Below, piece after piece: positions 18,246 through 26,819 of a stretch of DNA of 64,000 nt (within the stretch, counting starts at the first letter, position 1; every line of letters starts with the position of its first letter). The stretch is from Bacteroidales bacterium (GTDB lineage Bacteria > Bacteroidota > Bacteroidia > Bacteroidales > UBA932). A program made the translations under genes and the position numbers. The notes under the pieces were generated by a model. That model was not told the DNA's origin. It saw only the letters and a list, made by a program, of their open reading frames with translations, and did not search any database. The stretch spans positions 50,817 to 114,816 of the forward strand of contig JAGBAO010000001.1 of NCBI GenBank assembly GCA_017938925.1. The letters are read 5' to 3'.

Positions 18246-18453
18246 CAGAAAGCGTGGGACGCATTGCTCATTTCAGCTGATAGGCCCTAGGAACTGCCTC
18301 GGAATTGAAATAAGCAACAGCCCACGCTGATACCGACCCTGAGAGGGGTACAGATACAGGTGAGGTTGTCTGCATATCCTCATTCCGTAATGAATTTCCT
18401 AGGTTCATCAGCGAGGGTAAAGCAAAACACTCTCTGTGTTTCAGTATTATGTC
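18246..18453 (-). ncRNA. Structured RNA element, copy 1 (kinase-cassette RNA)
   Basis: On minus, a -7 box TACATTTG (complement of 18457-18464) precedes about 208 bases that align with 47242-47444. Elements in transcript order: hairpin AAACAC-AGAGA-GTGTTT; strand CCTAGGAA (complement of 18396-18403); identical CTCACCTGTATCTGTACCC; closing helix P1 AGCGTGGG/CCCACGCT (18321-18328 with 18251-18258); inner helix TTGCTTATTTCA/TGAAATGAGCAA; and in the P1 loop TTCCTAGG (complement of 18286-18293), which pairs with the outer CCTAGGAA to make a pseudoknot. Copy 2 keeps this pairing with changed bases. It could be a free RNA or a long leader of the cargo genes, whose first ATG is 48 bases beyond. I recognise no named RNA family. 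Confidence 0.8.
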
Positions 18454-18542
18454 TTGCAAATGTAACAAAACATAGTAACAAAACCAACGGCCTGAACAGT
18501 ATTTGGGGCTGTTGCTGTTTTACGGTGGCAAATGTATCAAAA

Positions 18543-18565
18543 AAGACAACCCGAACGGATTGTCT
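18543..18565 (-). terminator. Kinase 1 terminator
   Basis: On minus, AGACAATCCGTTCGGGTTGTCT followed by TTTTT forms a hairpin just after the kinase stop at 18579. The same hairpin follows kinase 2, so the kinase unit is transcriptionally separated from the RNA element. Confidence 0.8.
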
Positions 18566-18578
18566 TTACTTGTCTTTG

Positions 18579-19769
18579 CTATTTGAAAGGTCTGTAAGTC
18601 TCTTCCTTTGCTATAAGACTGTTATAAAATTGTATTTCCTCGAGTGATAATCCCGACCTCGCATACGAGGGTTTTGCCCCGATGGTTTTTATGACTCTCT
18701 CATAATATTGCTGCTGGATAGTTGTGTAATAAGACACGAAGCCGCTTATAAGCTGCTGATCAGAAGTAGCATTCTGAAAACTGTCCCAGATTGCCGGAAG
18801 TCTCTTCATTGCAGTTTCCATTTCCTGAAATCCGAACTCCATATAAGGAATTGACTTCAATCGTTCCTCCAAGCCGGCATAGATTGCATGCACCTGAGAA
18901 TCAATGGCTGCATATACAGAGTCGCATAGTTCCTGTCTCTCCTTTTCTGCAGTTTTGAACTCCCGGAACTCACTTATTTCATCGACGACATTGCCCGCCA
19001 TCCAGATCAGAAATACAAGGCATGCGACAGCCAAAGCTGCATAGACGGGACGATATCTGTGAGATATCGCCTTTATCACCTGATCGACATCCGCATACCT
19101 GTCATCCCTGTTCTGCTCAGTACATCTTTTAATTATGCGGGAATATCTCGTCCCAAGAATATCCTTAAGGAGGAGTCCAAGAGAATATATATCGCTTCTG
19201 GAATCAACACTTTCATGCCTGAGAAGTTCCGGAGAGGCATATTCCGCAGTACAGCCCATGGTTCTGGCGAGATAGTAAGCATCGGTGTCGGAGAGTCCGA
19301 AATCCAGAAGTTTGACAGAATTGTCACTGCGACTTATCAATATATTCTCCGGCTTCAGATCGTTGTGAATCACTCCTTTGCGATGGAGATAGCCGACAGC
19401 ATCCATCAACTGGCCGGCAATCCTTCTGCGAGAGGATATGGATGGATTCTCCCGGAGAAACTCCGTCAGATTTCTTCCATCCACGTATTCCATCACTATG
19501 CACGGACCGACAACAGTGTTTTCCTCAAAGGTGAATACATTGGCAATATGCGGATGATCGAGGCCTATCGAGATGTCATATTCCCTTCTTATCATCGCCA
19601 TCATGCGTCCGGAATCATCACAAGCAGTCTTCAGAATGAAATACTTCCCTGCCTTGCTTACCTTGTAAAGCCGGCTTATGGAACTTTCAGCAATCAATAC
19701 AGGATCGGCATACCCGGAGTCATAAGAAACGGGGGCGTGCACAGTAAGAAGCTGGGAATTCTCGCTCAT
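18579..19769 (-). CDS. Membrane-anchored Ser/Thr protein kinase, cassette 1
   Basis: 396 residues from the ATG at 19769, which lies about 40 bases after the -7 box; a longer in-frame start at 19814 falls inside the promoter. Kinase features: K47 in FILKT, HNDLKPEN at 135-142 (HND in place of HRD), DFG at 156-158, YASPELL near 177-183. A single membrane helix (about 243-260) follows, then a roughly 135-residue extracytoplasmic helical domain ending ETYRPFK. No PASTA repeats. Kinase 2 (47564-48730) is paralogous over the full length. The gene is divergent from the HTH-like gene and followed by terminator, RNA element and cargo. It may sense envelope signals and phosphorylate the HTH protein or cargo; this is inference. 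Confidence 0.88.
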   Translation of the reverse strand: MSENSQLLTVHAPVSYDSGYADPVLIAESSISRLYKVSKAGKYFILKTACDDSGRMMAMIRREYDISIGLDHPHIANVFTFEENTVVGPCIVMEYVDGRNLTEFLRENPSISSRRRIAGQLMDAVGYLHRKGVIHNDLKPENILISRSDNSVKLLDFGLSDTDAYYLARTMGCTAEYASPELLRHESVDSRSDIYSLGLLLKDILGTRYSRIIKRCTEQNRDDRYADVDQVIKAISHRYRPVYAALAVACLVFLIWMAGNVVDEISEFREFKTAEKERQELCDSVYAAIDSQVHAIYAGLEERLKSIPYMEFGFQEMETAMKRLPAIWDSFQNATSDQQLISGFVSYYTTIQQQYYERVIKTIGAKPSYARSGLSLEEIQFYNSLIAKEETYRPFK

Positions 19770-19811
19770 TTTTGTCTTTTTATGTCTTATCAGGCTATGG
19801 CATTGCGACCT

Positions 19812-19832
19812 CAAATATAATGATTATTTTTG
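19812..19832. promoter_or_regulatory. Overlapping divergent promoters, cassette 1
   Basis: TATATTTG on minus (complement of 19812-19819) serves the kinase and TATTTTTG on plus (19825-19832) serves the HTH-like gene. Only 5 bases separate the two -7 boxes, so RNA polymerase should occupy one or the other. The same arrangement with nearly identical bases is at 48774-48794. The plus ATG at 19840 begins 7 bases after the box, so that mRNA is nearly leaderless. Confidence 0.7.
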
Positions 19833-19839
19833 TCTCGTT

Positions 19840-20430
19840 ATGAACATAAAGACAGATATTCCACAGATAGCACTGCTCAGAGAGCGGATTGAGAAGTCAA
19901 TAGATTTTCCCTTGAACACCCACGGAGATTTCCTGCGTCTTTCAGCAGGAATCGAATTCACGTTGCGCGAACATATGTCAGAAAGCACTCTGGAGAGGCT
20001 GTGGGGATATTCTACAAGACGGTATGACACCGTGTCTGTCAGAACGCTTAATGTACTCTGCCGTTTCATAGGCATACACAGTTGGGAGCAGTTCTGCGAA
20101 TCACTCTCGTCTGAGGGGCACGAGTCCGAACTGTTTACCGGCAGTACAATCAACGCTGCTGATCTGGCAGTCGGGACACGCATCAGGATAGGCTGGCTTC
20201 CTGACCGAATGTGCACTGTCCGCTATCTGGGAGACAACAGGTTCGTCGCAGAAGAGACACAGAACTCCACAATGCAGTCTGGAGACACATTCTCATGTCT
20301 GCAGTTCCAGAAAGGACGCGAATTGCATCTTGACGACTTCCGCAAGGCCGATCCGTCAGAAAGATTCCGCTATGTCGTGGGAATAAACAGCGGCCTCACG
20401 ACTCTGGAAGTCATTCCTCCTGCTAAATAG
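19840..20430 (+). CDS. HTH-like regulatory protein, cassette 1
   Basis: A 196-residue protein (MNIKTDIPQIALLRERIEKS) closely paralogous to 48802-49383. Residues 47-80 (SESTLERLWGYSTRRYDTVS, then VRTLNVLCRFIGI) look like a helix-turn-helix, the N-terminal half being all-helical. The C-terminal half (about 115-190) is beta-rich with GTRIRIGWLPDRMCTVRYLG and NSTMQSGDTFSC conserved between the copies. I do not know a named family. Its divergent pairing with the kinase across a shared promoter suggests that it regulates the cassette or is a kinase substrate. Confidence 0.75.
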   Translation: MNIKTDIPQIALLRERIEKSIDFPLNTHGDFLRLSAGIEFTLREHMSESTLERLWGYSTRRYDTVSVRTLNVLCRFIGIHSWEQFCESLSSEGHESELFTGSTINAADLAVGTRIRIGWLPDRMCTVRYLGDNRFVAEETQNSTMQSGDTFSCLQFQKGRELHLDDFRKADPSERFRYVVGINSGLTTLEVIPPAK

Positions 20431-20435
20431 CCCTG

Positions 20436-21539
20436 CTATTCCTCAGGAACCATGTTTTCGGCGTACTTGCGCCATTTGTCTATGAGGGCCTGCATGTCGG
20501 CAGGAAGGGGCGAGTCGAAGCGGACCATCTGCTTGGTGCGAGGGTGGACGAAGCCGAGGGTCTTGGCATGGAGGGCCTGGCGGGGGAGGAGCTTGAAGCA
20601 GTTCTCGATGAACTGGCGGTATTTCGCATATATGGTTCCCTTGCGGATCTCCGAGCCGTCATAGCGTGAGTCGTTGAAGAGAGGATGACCTATCCAGTTG
20701 AAATGCACACGGATCTGATGGGTTCTTCCCGTTTCCAGACGACACTCCACCACAGTCACATATCCGAAACGTTCCAGTACGCGGTAATGAGTCACGGCGT
20801 GCTTGCCGTAATCTCCGTCAGGGAAGACCTTGAAACGCATGCGGTCGTTAGGGTCACGTCCGATGTTACCGATGATAGTTCCTTCATCTTCCTTGAGGTT
20901 CCCCCACACAATCGCCACATATCTGCGCTCGATGGAATGCACGAAGAACTGCTTTGCAAGGTCGAGCTGGGCCTCGTCATTCTTTGCAACCACAAGAAGT
21001 CCTGACGTGTCCTTGTCGATTCTGTGCACCAGCACTCCCATCCTTTCATCCTGAGCATCAGGACCTTGCGAGATTCCAAGATGATGTGCCAGGGCGTTGA
21101 CCAGCGTACCGCTGAAATGGCCGTGGCCGGGATGAACCACCATGCCGGCCTCCTTGTTCAGCACAAGCACATCGTCATCCTCATGAACTATGTTCAAAGG
21201 AATATCCTCCGGAAGAATCTCCAGTCCACGCCTCTGATAAGGCATCACGAAAGTCACCACATCGCCCGGACGAATGACATAGTTTGCCTTCACGATCCTG
21301 TCGTTCACGCGTATATATTCCGCCTTGATTGCCAGCTGGATACGGTGACGGGAGGTGTATTCCATATGCGTTGCAAGATACTTGTCCACACGCATCGGGA
21401 CCTGCCCTGCAGAAATGTCGAAACGATAATGCTCGAACATCTCCTGCTGCTCGTCCTCATAAGCCACCTCGTCCCCGGCCTGGAGAGAATCGAAATCCTC
21501 TATAGGATCCTCGTCAAAGTTCATGAACTGCTTATCCAT
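20436..21539 (-). CDS. rluD: RluA-family pseudouridine synthase (RluD)
   Basis: A 367-residue protein with an S4 RNA-binding domain (about 48-105) and the catalytic motif HRIDKDTSGLLVVAKN with the essential aspartate at D175. Family elements LETGRTHQIRVHF and RQALHAKTLGF follow. It should modify uridines of 23S rRNA helix 69 (positions 1911, 1915, 1917 in E. coli numbering). An acidic 40-residue N-terminal extension precedes S4. Last gene of a LysE-DUF362-PASTA-rluD run with gaps of a few bases. It is convergent with the HTH-like gene, 5 bases apart. Confidence 0.93.
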   Translation of the reverse strand: MDKQFMNFDEDPIEDFDSLQAGDEVAYEDEQQEMFEHYRFDISAGQVPMRVDKYLATHMEYTSRHRIQLAIKAEYIRVNDRIVKANYVIRPGDVVTFVMPYQRRGLEILPEDIPLNIVHEDDDVLVLNKEAGMVVHPGHGHFSGTLVNALAHHLGISQGPDAQDERMGVLVHRIDKDTSGLLVVAKNDEAQLDLAKQFFVHSIERRYVAIVWGNLKEDEGTIIGNIGRDPNDRMRFKVFPDGDYGKHAVTHYRVLERFGYVTVVECRLETGRTHQIRVHFNWIGHPLFNDSRYDGSEIRKGTIYAKYRQFIENCFKLLPRQALHAKTLGFVHPRTKQMVRFDSPLPADMQALIDKWRKYAENMVPEE

Positions 21540-21542
21540 CTT

Positions 21543-22397
21543 CTATAACTCTTCCTTTACGGTTTCCTCTACAATCACCTCTCTGACCGGCACACGGGAA
21601 TGATCCAAAGTGAAATACAGGTCCACCTTATCTCCCATGCTCACCGCAATGCTGTCGGATGCTTCCGGTTCCTGCTTGTAAACCACTGCATTGAGGCTGT
21701 CATCGTAGTCCTTCACAGTTTCGTCAAACCTGATCTTTCCCAGATTGAGAGAATGGTCATGCACTGCCTCCACGGCACTCAGATTCCTGAGTCCTGCAAG
21801 ATATGGAACGTAAGTTACATTATCACGGGAATTGAGTCCGACCACAAGATCTATCACGGCCTCGCTCTCGATCATAGCACCCGCTTCGATTTCCTTGTCA
21901 TCGTGCAGCTGACGGAGGACATTGTTGGTCGCCATGTCGTGGACATATATGAGCTTGCCCAGCACCAGACCGCGGGACATGAGTTCAGCCTTTGCCTGAC
22001 GAGTCGAATATCCGATCAGATCGGGCATTGTGATCTGCTTTGGATTGACAGCATTGATGGTCAACGCAATACGGCGACCGCTCTTGACCTTTGCACCAGG
22101 TACAGGGTTCTGTCTGTACACCGCTCCCCTCTTCATTCTCTTGACAAAGACAGAGTCAGTCACATCTATCCTCATTGAGGCTTCCTCGGCTACAGCCTGA
22201 GCTTCCTCAACGGTAAGATTTGAAAGATCCGGCACGGAAAGTTCCTGATTGTGCTTTGTCACAACATTCAGAAAGATCATCGCACCGACAATCAGCACAA
22301 CCACTACAACCAGCGCACCGAGAAGGTTACGCACAATCCAGTTACTGAAGAATCCCTTCTTCTGAGTCTTTGTCTCAGTCTTTTTTGCCATCCTCAT
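21543..22397 (-). CDS. PASTA domain membrane protein
   Basis: A 284-residue protein with a short basic cytoplasmic tail, one membrane helix (near 21-46, LLGALVVVVVLIVGAMIFL), then three PASTA repeats (about 50-115, 116-190, 191-265; openings VPDLSNLTVEEAQAVAEEA, MPDLIGYSTRQAKAELMSRG, VPYLAGLRNLSAVEAVHDH). PASTA modules bind cell-wall fragments; Bacteroidota have such kinase-free PASTA proteins beside rluD. Start overlaps the DUF362 stop by one base (TGATG); ATG at 22391 is an alternative. Not obviously linked to the nearby kinase cassette. Confidence 0.88.
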   Translation of the reverse strand: MRMAKKTETKTQKKGFFSNWIVRNLLGALVVVVVLIVGAMIFLNVVTKHNQELSVPDLSNLTVEEAQAVAEEASMRIDVTDSVFVKRMKRGAVYRQNPVPGAKVKSGRRIALTINAVNPKQITMPDLIGYSTRQAKAELMSRGLVLGKLIYVHDMATNNVLRQLHDDKEIEAGAMIESEAVIDLVVGLNSRDNVTYVPYLAGLRNLSAVEAVHDHSLNLGKIRFDETVKDYDDSLNAVVYKQEPEASDSIAVSMGDKVDLYFTLDHSRVPVREVIVEETVKEEL

Positions 22398-23542
22398 CAG
22401 ATCTTTATAAGTTCATAATCACGGCAGCCAAGGCCTATCTTCTCACCGTACTCTACACCTGCCTCCCAGTTTGTGTCAGGGTGAACGATGCGGAACTTGT
22501 CCTCACCCATATGATGGTGATGATGACCGCAGGTGCATCCCTCCTCATGATCCTTGTCCTTGTCTGAAACAGCGTTGCCCACAAGACTTGGCGCAGCCTT
22601 CACCAGATCCGCACATGCGCAGTCCAGAGCTACAGGGTCAAACGAAGCCGCGATTCCAAGATCCGGAACTATCGCCGCATCATTGTGTCCCCAGCAGTCA
22701 CAGTTAGGGGATACGTTCATTATGAAGCTGATATGGAAGTTCGGTTTTCCCTTGACAACCGCATAGGCATATTCAGCGATCTTGCTGTTCAGCACGTCTG
22801 AGGTGTCATAGTCCTTGATCACGGCAGCAGACTTCTGGCAGACAGCCACGCACTGGCCGCATCCCACGCACTTGTCGTAGTCAATTACAGCCTTTCTGTC
22901 CACGACCTTCACTGCATCGTGACGGCAGTATTTCTCACAAATGCGGCAGCCGATGCAGTTCTCAAGATCAATCATCGGCTGGGACGAAGAGTGCAGCTCG
23001 AGCTTTCCGCCGACACTTGCAGAACCCATTCCGAGATTCTTCAGAGCACCGCCGAAGCCGCTCTGCTCGTGTCCCTTGAAATGGTTCATCGAGATGACGA
23101 TATCAGCGTCCGCTATCGCAGCACCGATCTTCGGAGCCGGGCAATATGAGCCGCCACAAGGCACTTCCCTGTAATCTGTTCCCTTGAGTCCGTCCGCGAT
23201 GATGACATCGGCATGAGCACCGATCCTGTTGAATCCGTTCTCATTGGCTGAATTGATATGATCGACGGCATTGGAGCGTCCACCTGTGTAGAGGGTGTTG
23301 CTGTCGGTGAGGAAAGGCTTGCCTCCGAGCGAACGGATCACGTCCACCACACGGGCAGCATAGTTAGGGCGTATGTACGCCATGTTTCCAGGCTCACCGA
23401 AATGAATCTTGATAGCAGTGAACTTGCCGTCGAAATCAATGTCCGCGATTCCGGCGCGTCTGATGAGTTTCTCAAGCTTGACAAGAAGGTTGTTTCCCGG
23501 CACCGTCCTGAGGTCCGTGAAGAATACTTTAGATTTTTCCAT
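22397..23542 (-). CDS. DUF362 domain protein with two 4Fe-4S clusters
   Basis: A 381-residue protein: residues about 1-185 and 270-330 make up DUF362, with a ferredoxin insert containing CIGCRICEKYC and CVGCGQCVAVCQ (two 4Fe-4S binding sets) near 195-245. The C-terminus has a CTCGHHHHHMG metal-binding stretch. This family is widespread in anaerobes and is thought to be an electron-transfer or metal-binding protein; the reaction is unknown. Sits 2 bases after the LysE-family gene, in one operon. Confidence 0.85.
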   Translation of the reverse strand: MEKSKVFFTDLRTVPGNNLLVKLEKLIRRAGIADIDFDGKFTAIKIHFGEPGNMAYIRPNYAARVVDVIRSLGGKPFLTDSNTLYTGGRSNAVDHINSANENGFNRIGAHADVIIADGLKGTDYREVPCGGSYCPAPKIGAAIADADIVISMNHFKGHEQSGFGGALKNLGMGSASVGGKLELHSSSQPMIDLENCIGCRICEKYCRHDAVKVVDRKAVIDYDKCVGCGQCVAVCQKSAAVIKDYDTSDVLNSKIAEYAYAVVKGKPNFHISFIMNVSPNCDCWGHNDAAIVPDLGIAASFDPVALDCACADLVKAAPSLVGNAVSDKDKDHEEGCTCGHHHHHMGEDKFRIVHPDTNWEAGVEYGEKIGLGCRDYELIKI

Positions 23543-23544
23543 GA

Positions 23545-24195
23545 CTATATTATCGGTTTACCATAAAATACTACATTGAACAGTCCCTGTCCGAAAAGAG
23601 CTATGCCTATTATCACGATTATAGCTCCCGTTATCCTGCTGATCCACACTATAGTACGCATCTTGAACACATTGCGGAAACGGCTCAGCAGCCACGACAT
23701 GAAGAACCAGTAGGTAACTGACCCGGCACTTACAGAAAGGATCATAGGTGCTACCCTCCAGGTGTGAGGGGCATCATTTGCGAGTCCGAAGAATGCAAAA
23801 AGAGTGAACATCACGAATATCGCTCCCGGGTTTGAAAAGGCCATCGCAACAGCCTGGCCAAAATCTCTTGGAGAGACCGAGGGCACATCCTTTCCTTTCT
23901 TTCTGAGAGGATTCTTCAGAGCCATGGAGGCTCCGACCAGCATCAGCACGACACCTCCGACAAGAAGGATGAGACTCTTGTGGGCATCGATGAAACGCTG
24001 TGCAAAAGCCAGGGCGAATATGGCTATGGTCGCATAACACGTGTCAGCCACCGTAGCGCCGAGCCCGGACACGAATCCGGACTTTCTCCCTTTACTCAAG
24101 GACTTCTGTATCACCAGTATGGCTATCGGTCCAAGAGGGGCCGATGCACAGATTCCGACAAGGAATCCCTTAAGCATGTCAAACAAAATATCCAT
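23545..24195 (-). CDS. LysE family translocator
   Basis: About 216 residues from the ATG at 24195 (MDILFDMLKGFLVGICASAP), with six hydrophobic segments. The PLGPIAILVIQKSLSKGRKSG motif of the first loop is the LysE/RhtB signature. It is predicted to export amino acids or similar small metabolites across the inner membrane. A longer in-frame start at 24234 would overlap the promoter. First gene of the operon reading through DUF362, PASTA and RluD. Confidence 0.87.
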   Translation of the reverse strand: MDILFDMLKGFLVGICASAPLGPIAILVIQKSLSKGRKSGFVSGLGATVADTCYATIAIFALAFAQRFIDAHKSLILLVGGVVLMLVGASMALKNPLRKKGKDVPSVSPRDFGQAVAMAFSNPGAIFVMFTLFAFFGLANDAPHTWRVAPMILSVSAGSVTYWFFMSWLLSRFRNVFKMRTIVWISRITGAIIVIIGIALFGQGLFNVVFYGKPII

Positions 24196-24234
24196 AAGAT
24201 CAGATTCAGCCTGATTCAGCAAAAGCAAAATCAA

Positions 24235-24264
24235 GCAAATATAGTAATTTTATTTATACCTTTG
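24235..24264. promoter_or_regulatory. Divergent promoters for LysE operon and lnt
   Basis: TATATTTGC on minus (complement of about 24235-24243) and TACCTTTG on plus (24257-24264). The two boxes are about 13 bases apart, pointing away from each other. Confidence 0.6.
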
Positions 24265-24289
24265 CACGAGAACAAGACTACTCGCCCAA

Positions 24290-25915
24290 ATGAAAAAGGA
24301 AAACATATTGCTCTGGGGACTGGTACTGCTTTCTGCGGTCCTGATGTCCATACCGTTTCTTATTCCGCACACCGGACTTATCGCACTGGTCGCTCTGGTT
24401 CCGCTGCTGTGCATGGAGAGGATCGCCAGCCAGCTGGGAAAGAAGAGGATATGGATATATCATTATTCCGCCTTCGTGCTCTGGAACGCCTTCACGACAT
24501 TCTGGGTGTGCAACGCCACAGTGGGCGGCGGTCTGTTCGCTATCTTCGCAAATGCCTTTCAGATGTCTCTGATATTCGGTCTGTTCAGGCTCAGCAAAAA
24601 GAAATTCAGCGGCGCGCTTCCATATATTTTCCTGGCCCTCACATGGATTGCATGGGAAAGATTCTACTTTGACGCTGAGATCTCCTGGCCGTGGCTCGTG
24701 CTCGGCAACTCGTTTGCAAGGACGATATGGGCCGTGCAGTGGTACGAATTCACCGGAACTCTCGGCGGTTCTCTCTGGATCTGGGCCTGCAACCTCGGGA
24801 TATTCGGTCTTCTGGTGTCGCTTTCCGACGGCAGCTGGTCCGATTTCAACATAAAGGCAAAGGCGGCTTCATGCATCGGTCTTATCACTCTTTTCACATT
24901 ACCGCCTGTGGCTTCCGGAGCAATCGGAAAGCAATACGAAAACGCAATGGAGGCAGACGAGAGTCTGGAAGTGCTCATCATCCAGCCGAACATCGATCCA
25001 TACAACAAGTTCCAGGCAATGACCCAGGACCAGCAGAATGCACTGCTCGAAGGCATGATGGCCAAGGAACTGGCTCCGCGCAAGGCGGACTCATGCAGCA
25101 CTCCCCTTCTGGTCGTTGCACCGGAAACCTTCACTGGAGACATAGTATGCGGAGACTACCCTCGCAGCCGCACCTGGAGGCGTATGACGTCATTTCTGAA
25201 AGACTATCCCGGGGTAAACCTTCTTTTCGGAGCATCTTCTTATGACTATATTTATGCTGACAAGGCTCCTTCCCACACGGCAAGACACATCCGCGATGGC
25301 CTGTGGTTAGAGGCTCACAACTCGGCACTGATGACTGACGGCACTGCGCGTACGGAGATATTCCACAAGAGCAAGCTTGTTGTTGCTGTGGAGCACACTC
25401 CATATCCTGCAATATTCTGCAAGATAGACGACCTGCTGGGAGGCGTGATGGGAAGGTGCGTCGGACAGGACGAGATCAGCCTGCTGCATGTCAAGGCCGG
25501 GGAGGCGGAGATTCCGGTCGGATGTGCAGTGTGCTATGAGTCAGTGTTTGGAGAATATTACACAGACTACATCCGTAAGGGAGCCCGTGCAATGACAATC
25601 ATCACCAACGACGCATGGTGGGGGGACACGCCGGGATACCGCCAGCACCTGAGTTACGCATCTTTGAGGGCAATAGAGACAAGACGTGCCATAGCCCGCT
25701 GCGCCAATACAGGAATTTCAGCAATAGTAAGCCCTTCCGGAAAAATACTGAAGCCCACTCCCTGGTGGGAGCAGGCTTCGATAAAGTCTGATATTCCTTT
25801 GCGTGACGACCTCACCTTCTTTGTAACTCACGGAGACATCACAGGACGAATCTGTACCTTCCTGTTCTGTCTGCTTCTGCTGGCTCTTGCCGTCAGATTC
25901 ATCACGAAAAGATAA
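24290..25915 (+). CDS. lnt: Apolipoprotein N-acyltransferase
   Basis: A 541-residue protein with an N-terminal bundle of about six membrane helices (1-205) and a nitrilase-like periplasmic domain, then a last membrane helix near 520-538. The catalytic triad is visible as E279 (VAPET), a lysine in HKSKLV (360-362) and C415 (VCYES). It adds the third acyl chain to lipoproteins, the final step after Lgt and LspA. It ends one base before the stop of the convergent BACON gene. Confidence 0.93.
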   Translation: MKKENILLWGLVLLSAVLMSIPFLIPHTGLIALVALVPLLCMERIASQLGKKRIWIYHYSAFVLWNAFTTFWVCNATVGGGLFAIFANAFQMSLIFGLFRLSKKKFSGALPYIFLALTWIAWERFYFDAEISWPWLVLGNSFARTIWAVQWYEFTGTLGGSLWIWACNLGIFGLLVSLSDGSWSDFNIKAKAASCIGLITLFTLPPVASGAIGKQYENAMEADESLEVLIIQPNIDPYNKFQAMTQDQQNALLEGMMAKELAPRKADSCSTPLLVVAPETFTGDIVCGDYPRSRTWRRMTSFLKDYPGVNLLFGASSYDYIYADKAPSHTARHIRDGLWLEAHNSALMTDGTARTEIFHKSKLVVAVEHTPYPAIFCKIDDLLGGVMGRCVGQDEISLLHVKAGEAEIPVGCAVCYESVFGEYYTDYIRKGARAMTIITNDAWWGDTPGYRQHLSYASLRAIETRRAIARCANTGISAIVSPSGKILKPTPWWEQASIKSDIPLRDDLTFFVTHGDITGRICTFLFCLLLLALAVRFITKR

Positions 25916-25916
25916 C

Positions 25917-26819
25917 TTACATATTTGAGAGGTCAACCTTCACCAGACCTTTGATATCCTTGAATTCCACAACGAAATCCTCTGAACTTCCGGAGAGTTT
26001 CATCTCAACGGTGTGTTCAGTATCATTGTCGTACCTATACCCTTCAAGGTCGCTGCTGAATGGGGATGAGGTCCCGTCACCCCAATAGACATAGCCTGTA
26101 AAACCGCCTGAGATGTAAGGCATCACGAAGTCAGTCCCGCTTGCAGTTACAGAAAACATGAAATACTTTTCTTCTTCCTCTTCTTTGCCGGAATCCTTCT
26201 CCACACCTTTCTGCACGACAGACACGACTTCCTCTATATCCTCATCCTCACAAATGAATATTATTTCCACCGACCTTTCGTCAGGACTGTCATTAGGTTC
26301 CACTTCAAACTCATGAGTAGCCTTGGACATCTTCTTTGACTTCACTTCACGAATCCATGACACCCTGTCCGAAAATTCCACCTCATACTCCACATTGTGT
26401 TTCAATTCGACTTCAAACACATCTCCTTCCGCATCAATGACGAAATCCGCCTCTTCCAGCAATATTGACTTCTTCTCCCTTTGAATGACCTTCATCTGCA
26501 GTGACTTTGCAGCAATACTCACAGTAATTGTCGCTTCTCTTTCCTCTGCCTTGTCATTCGCTTCGACAGTCATCTTTATTTTTGCAGACTCCGCTGTACC
26601 CTCTTCCGGAGAGACCTTGCACCACTGGGCATCACTTTCGGCTGTCCAGTCAGAATCGGTAACCAGCACCACGGTCTTCTCGCCACCAGAAGCGAGAAAA
26701 ACCATTTCCTCATTGGCCTTGTTGAGCAGTTCCAGAGTATCTGTCTCAACTTCCGCGAGCATATTGCAAGCCGACATCACCACCGCAAGCATTGCATATA
26801 TAGACAATTTCTTCATCAT
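25917..26819 (-). CDS. BACON-like lipoprotein, partner of C10 peptidase
   Basis: A 300-residue lipoprotein: signal and lipobox MLAVVMSAC with C18 as the lipidated residue. Two BACON-like domains follow (about 35-115 with DSDWTAESDAQWCKVSPEEG, and 115-200), each a tandem immunoglobulin-like fold. The C-terminal third is a separate beta-rich region. The ATG overlaps the C10 peptidase stop by 4 bases (ATGA), so the two are translated together. In Bacteroides C10 proteases are often next to lipoprotein inhibitors; this could be such an inhibitor or a surface anchor. Role inferred from position. Confidence 0.75.
   Translation of the reverse strand: MMKKLSIYAMLAVVMSACNMLAEVETDTLELLNKANEEMVFLASGGEKTVVLVTDSDWTAESDAQWCKVSPEEGTAESAKIKMTVEANDKAEEREATITVSIAAKSLQMKVIQREKKSILLEEADFVIDAEGDVFEVELKHNVEYEVEFSDRVSWIREVKSKKMSKATHEFEVEPNDSPDERSVEIIFICEDEDIEEVVSVVQKGVEKDSGKEEEEEKYFMFSVTASGTDFVMPYISGGFTGYVYWGDGTSSPFSSDLEGYRYDNDTEHTVEMKLSGSSEDFVVEFKDIKGLVKVDLSNM

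Noticed and set aside
18246-18453. RNA element as tmRNA, RNase P, SRP RNA, retron msr-msd or a known riboswitch
   Set aside because: No tRNA-like end, no RNase P core, no reverse transcriptase nearby, and two copies next to paralogous kinases argue against a housekeeping RNA.
21543-22397. PASTA protein as the missing extracellular part of the nearby kinase
   Set aside because: It is in the LysE-DUF362-PASTA-RluD operon, kinase-free PASTA genes beside rluD are common in Bacteroidota, and cassette 2 has no such neighbour.
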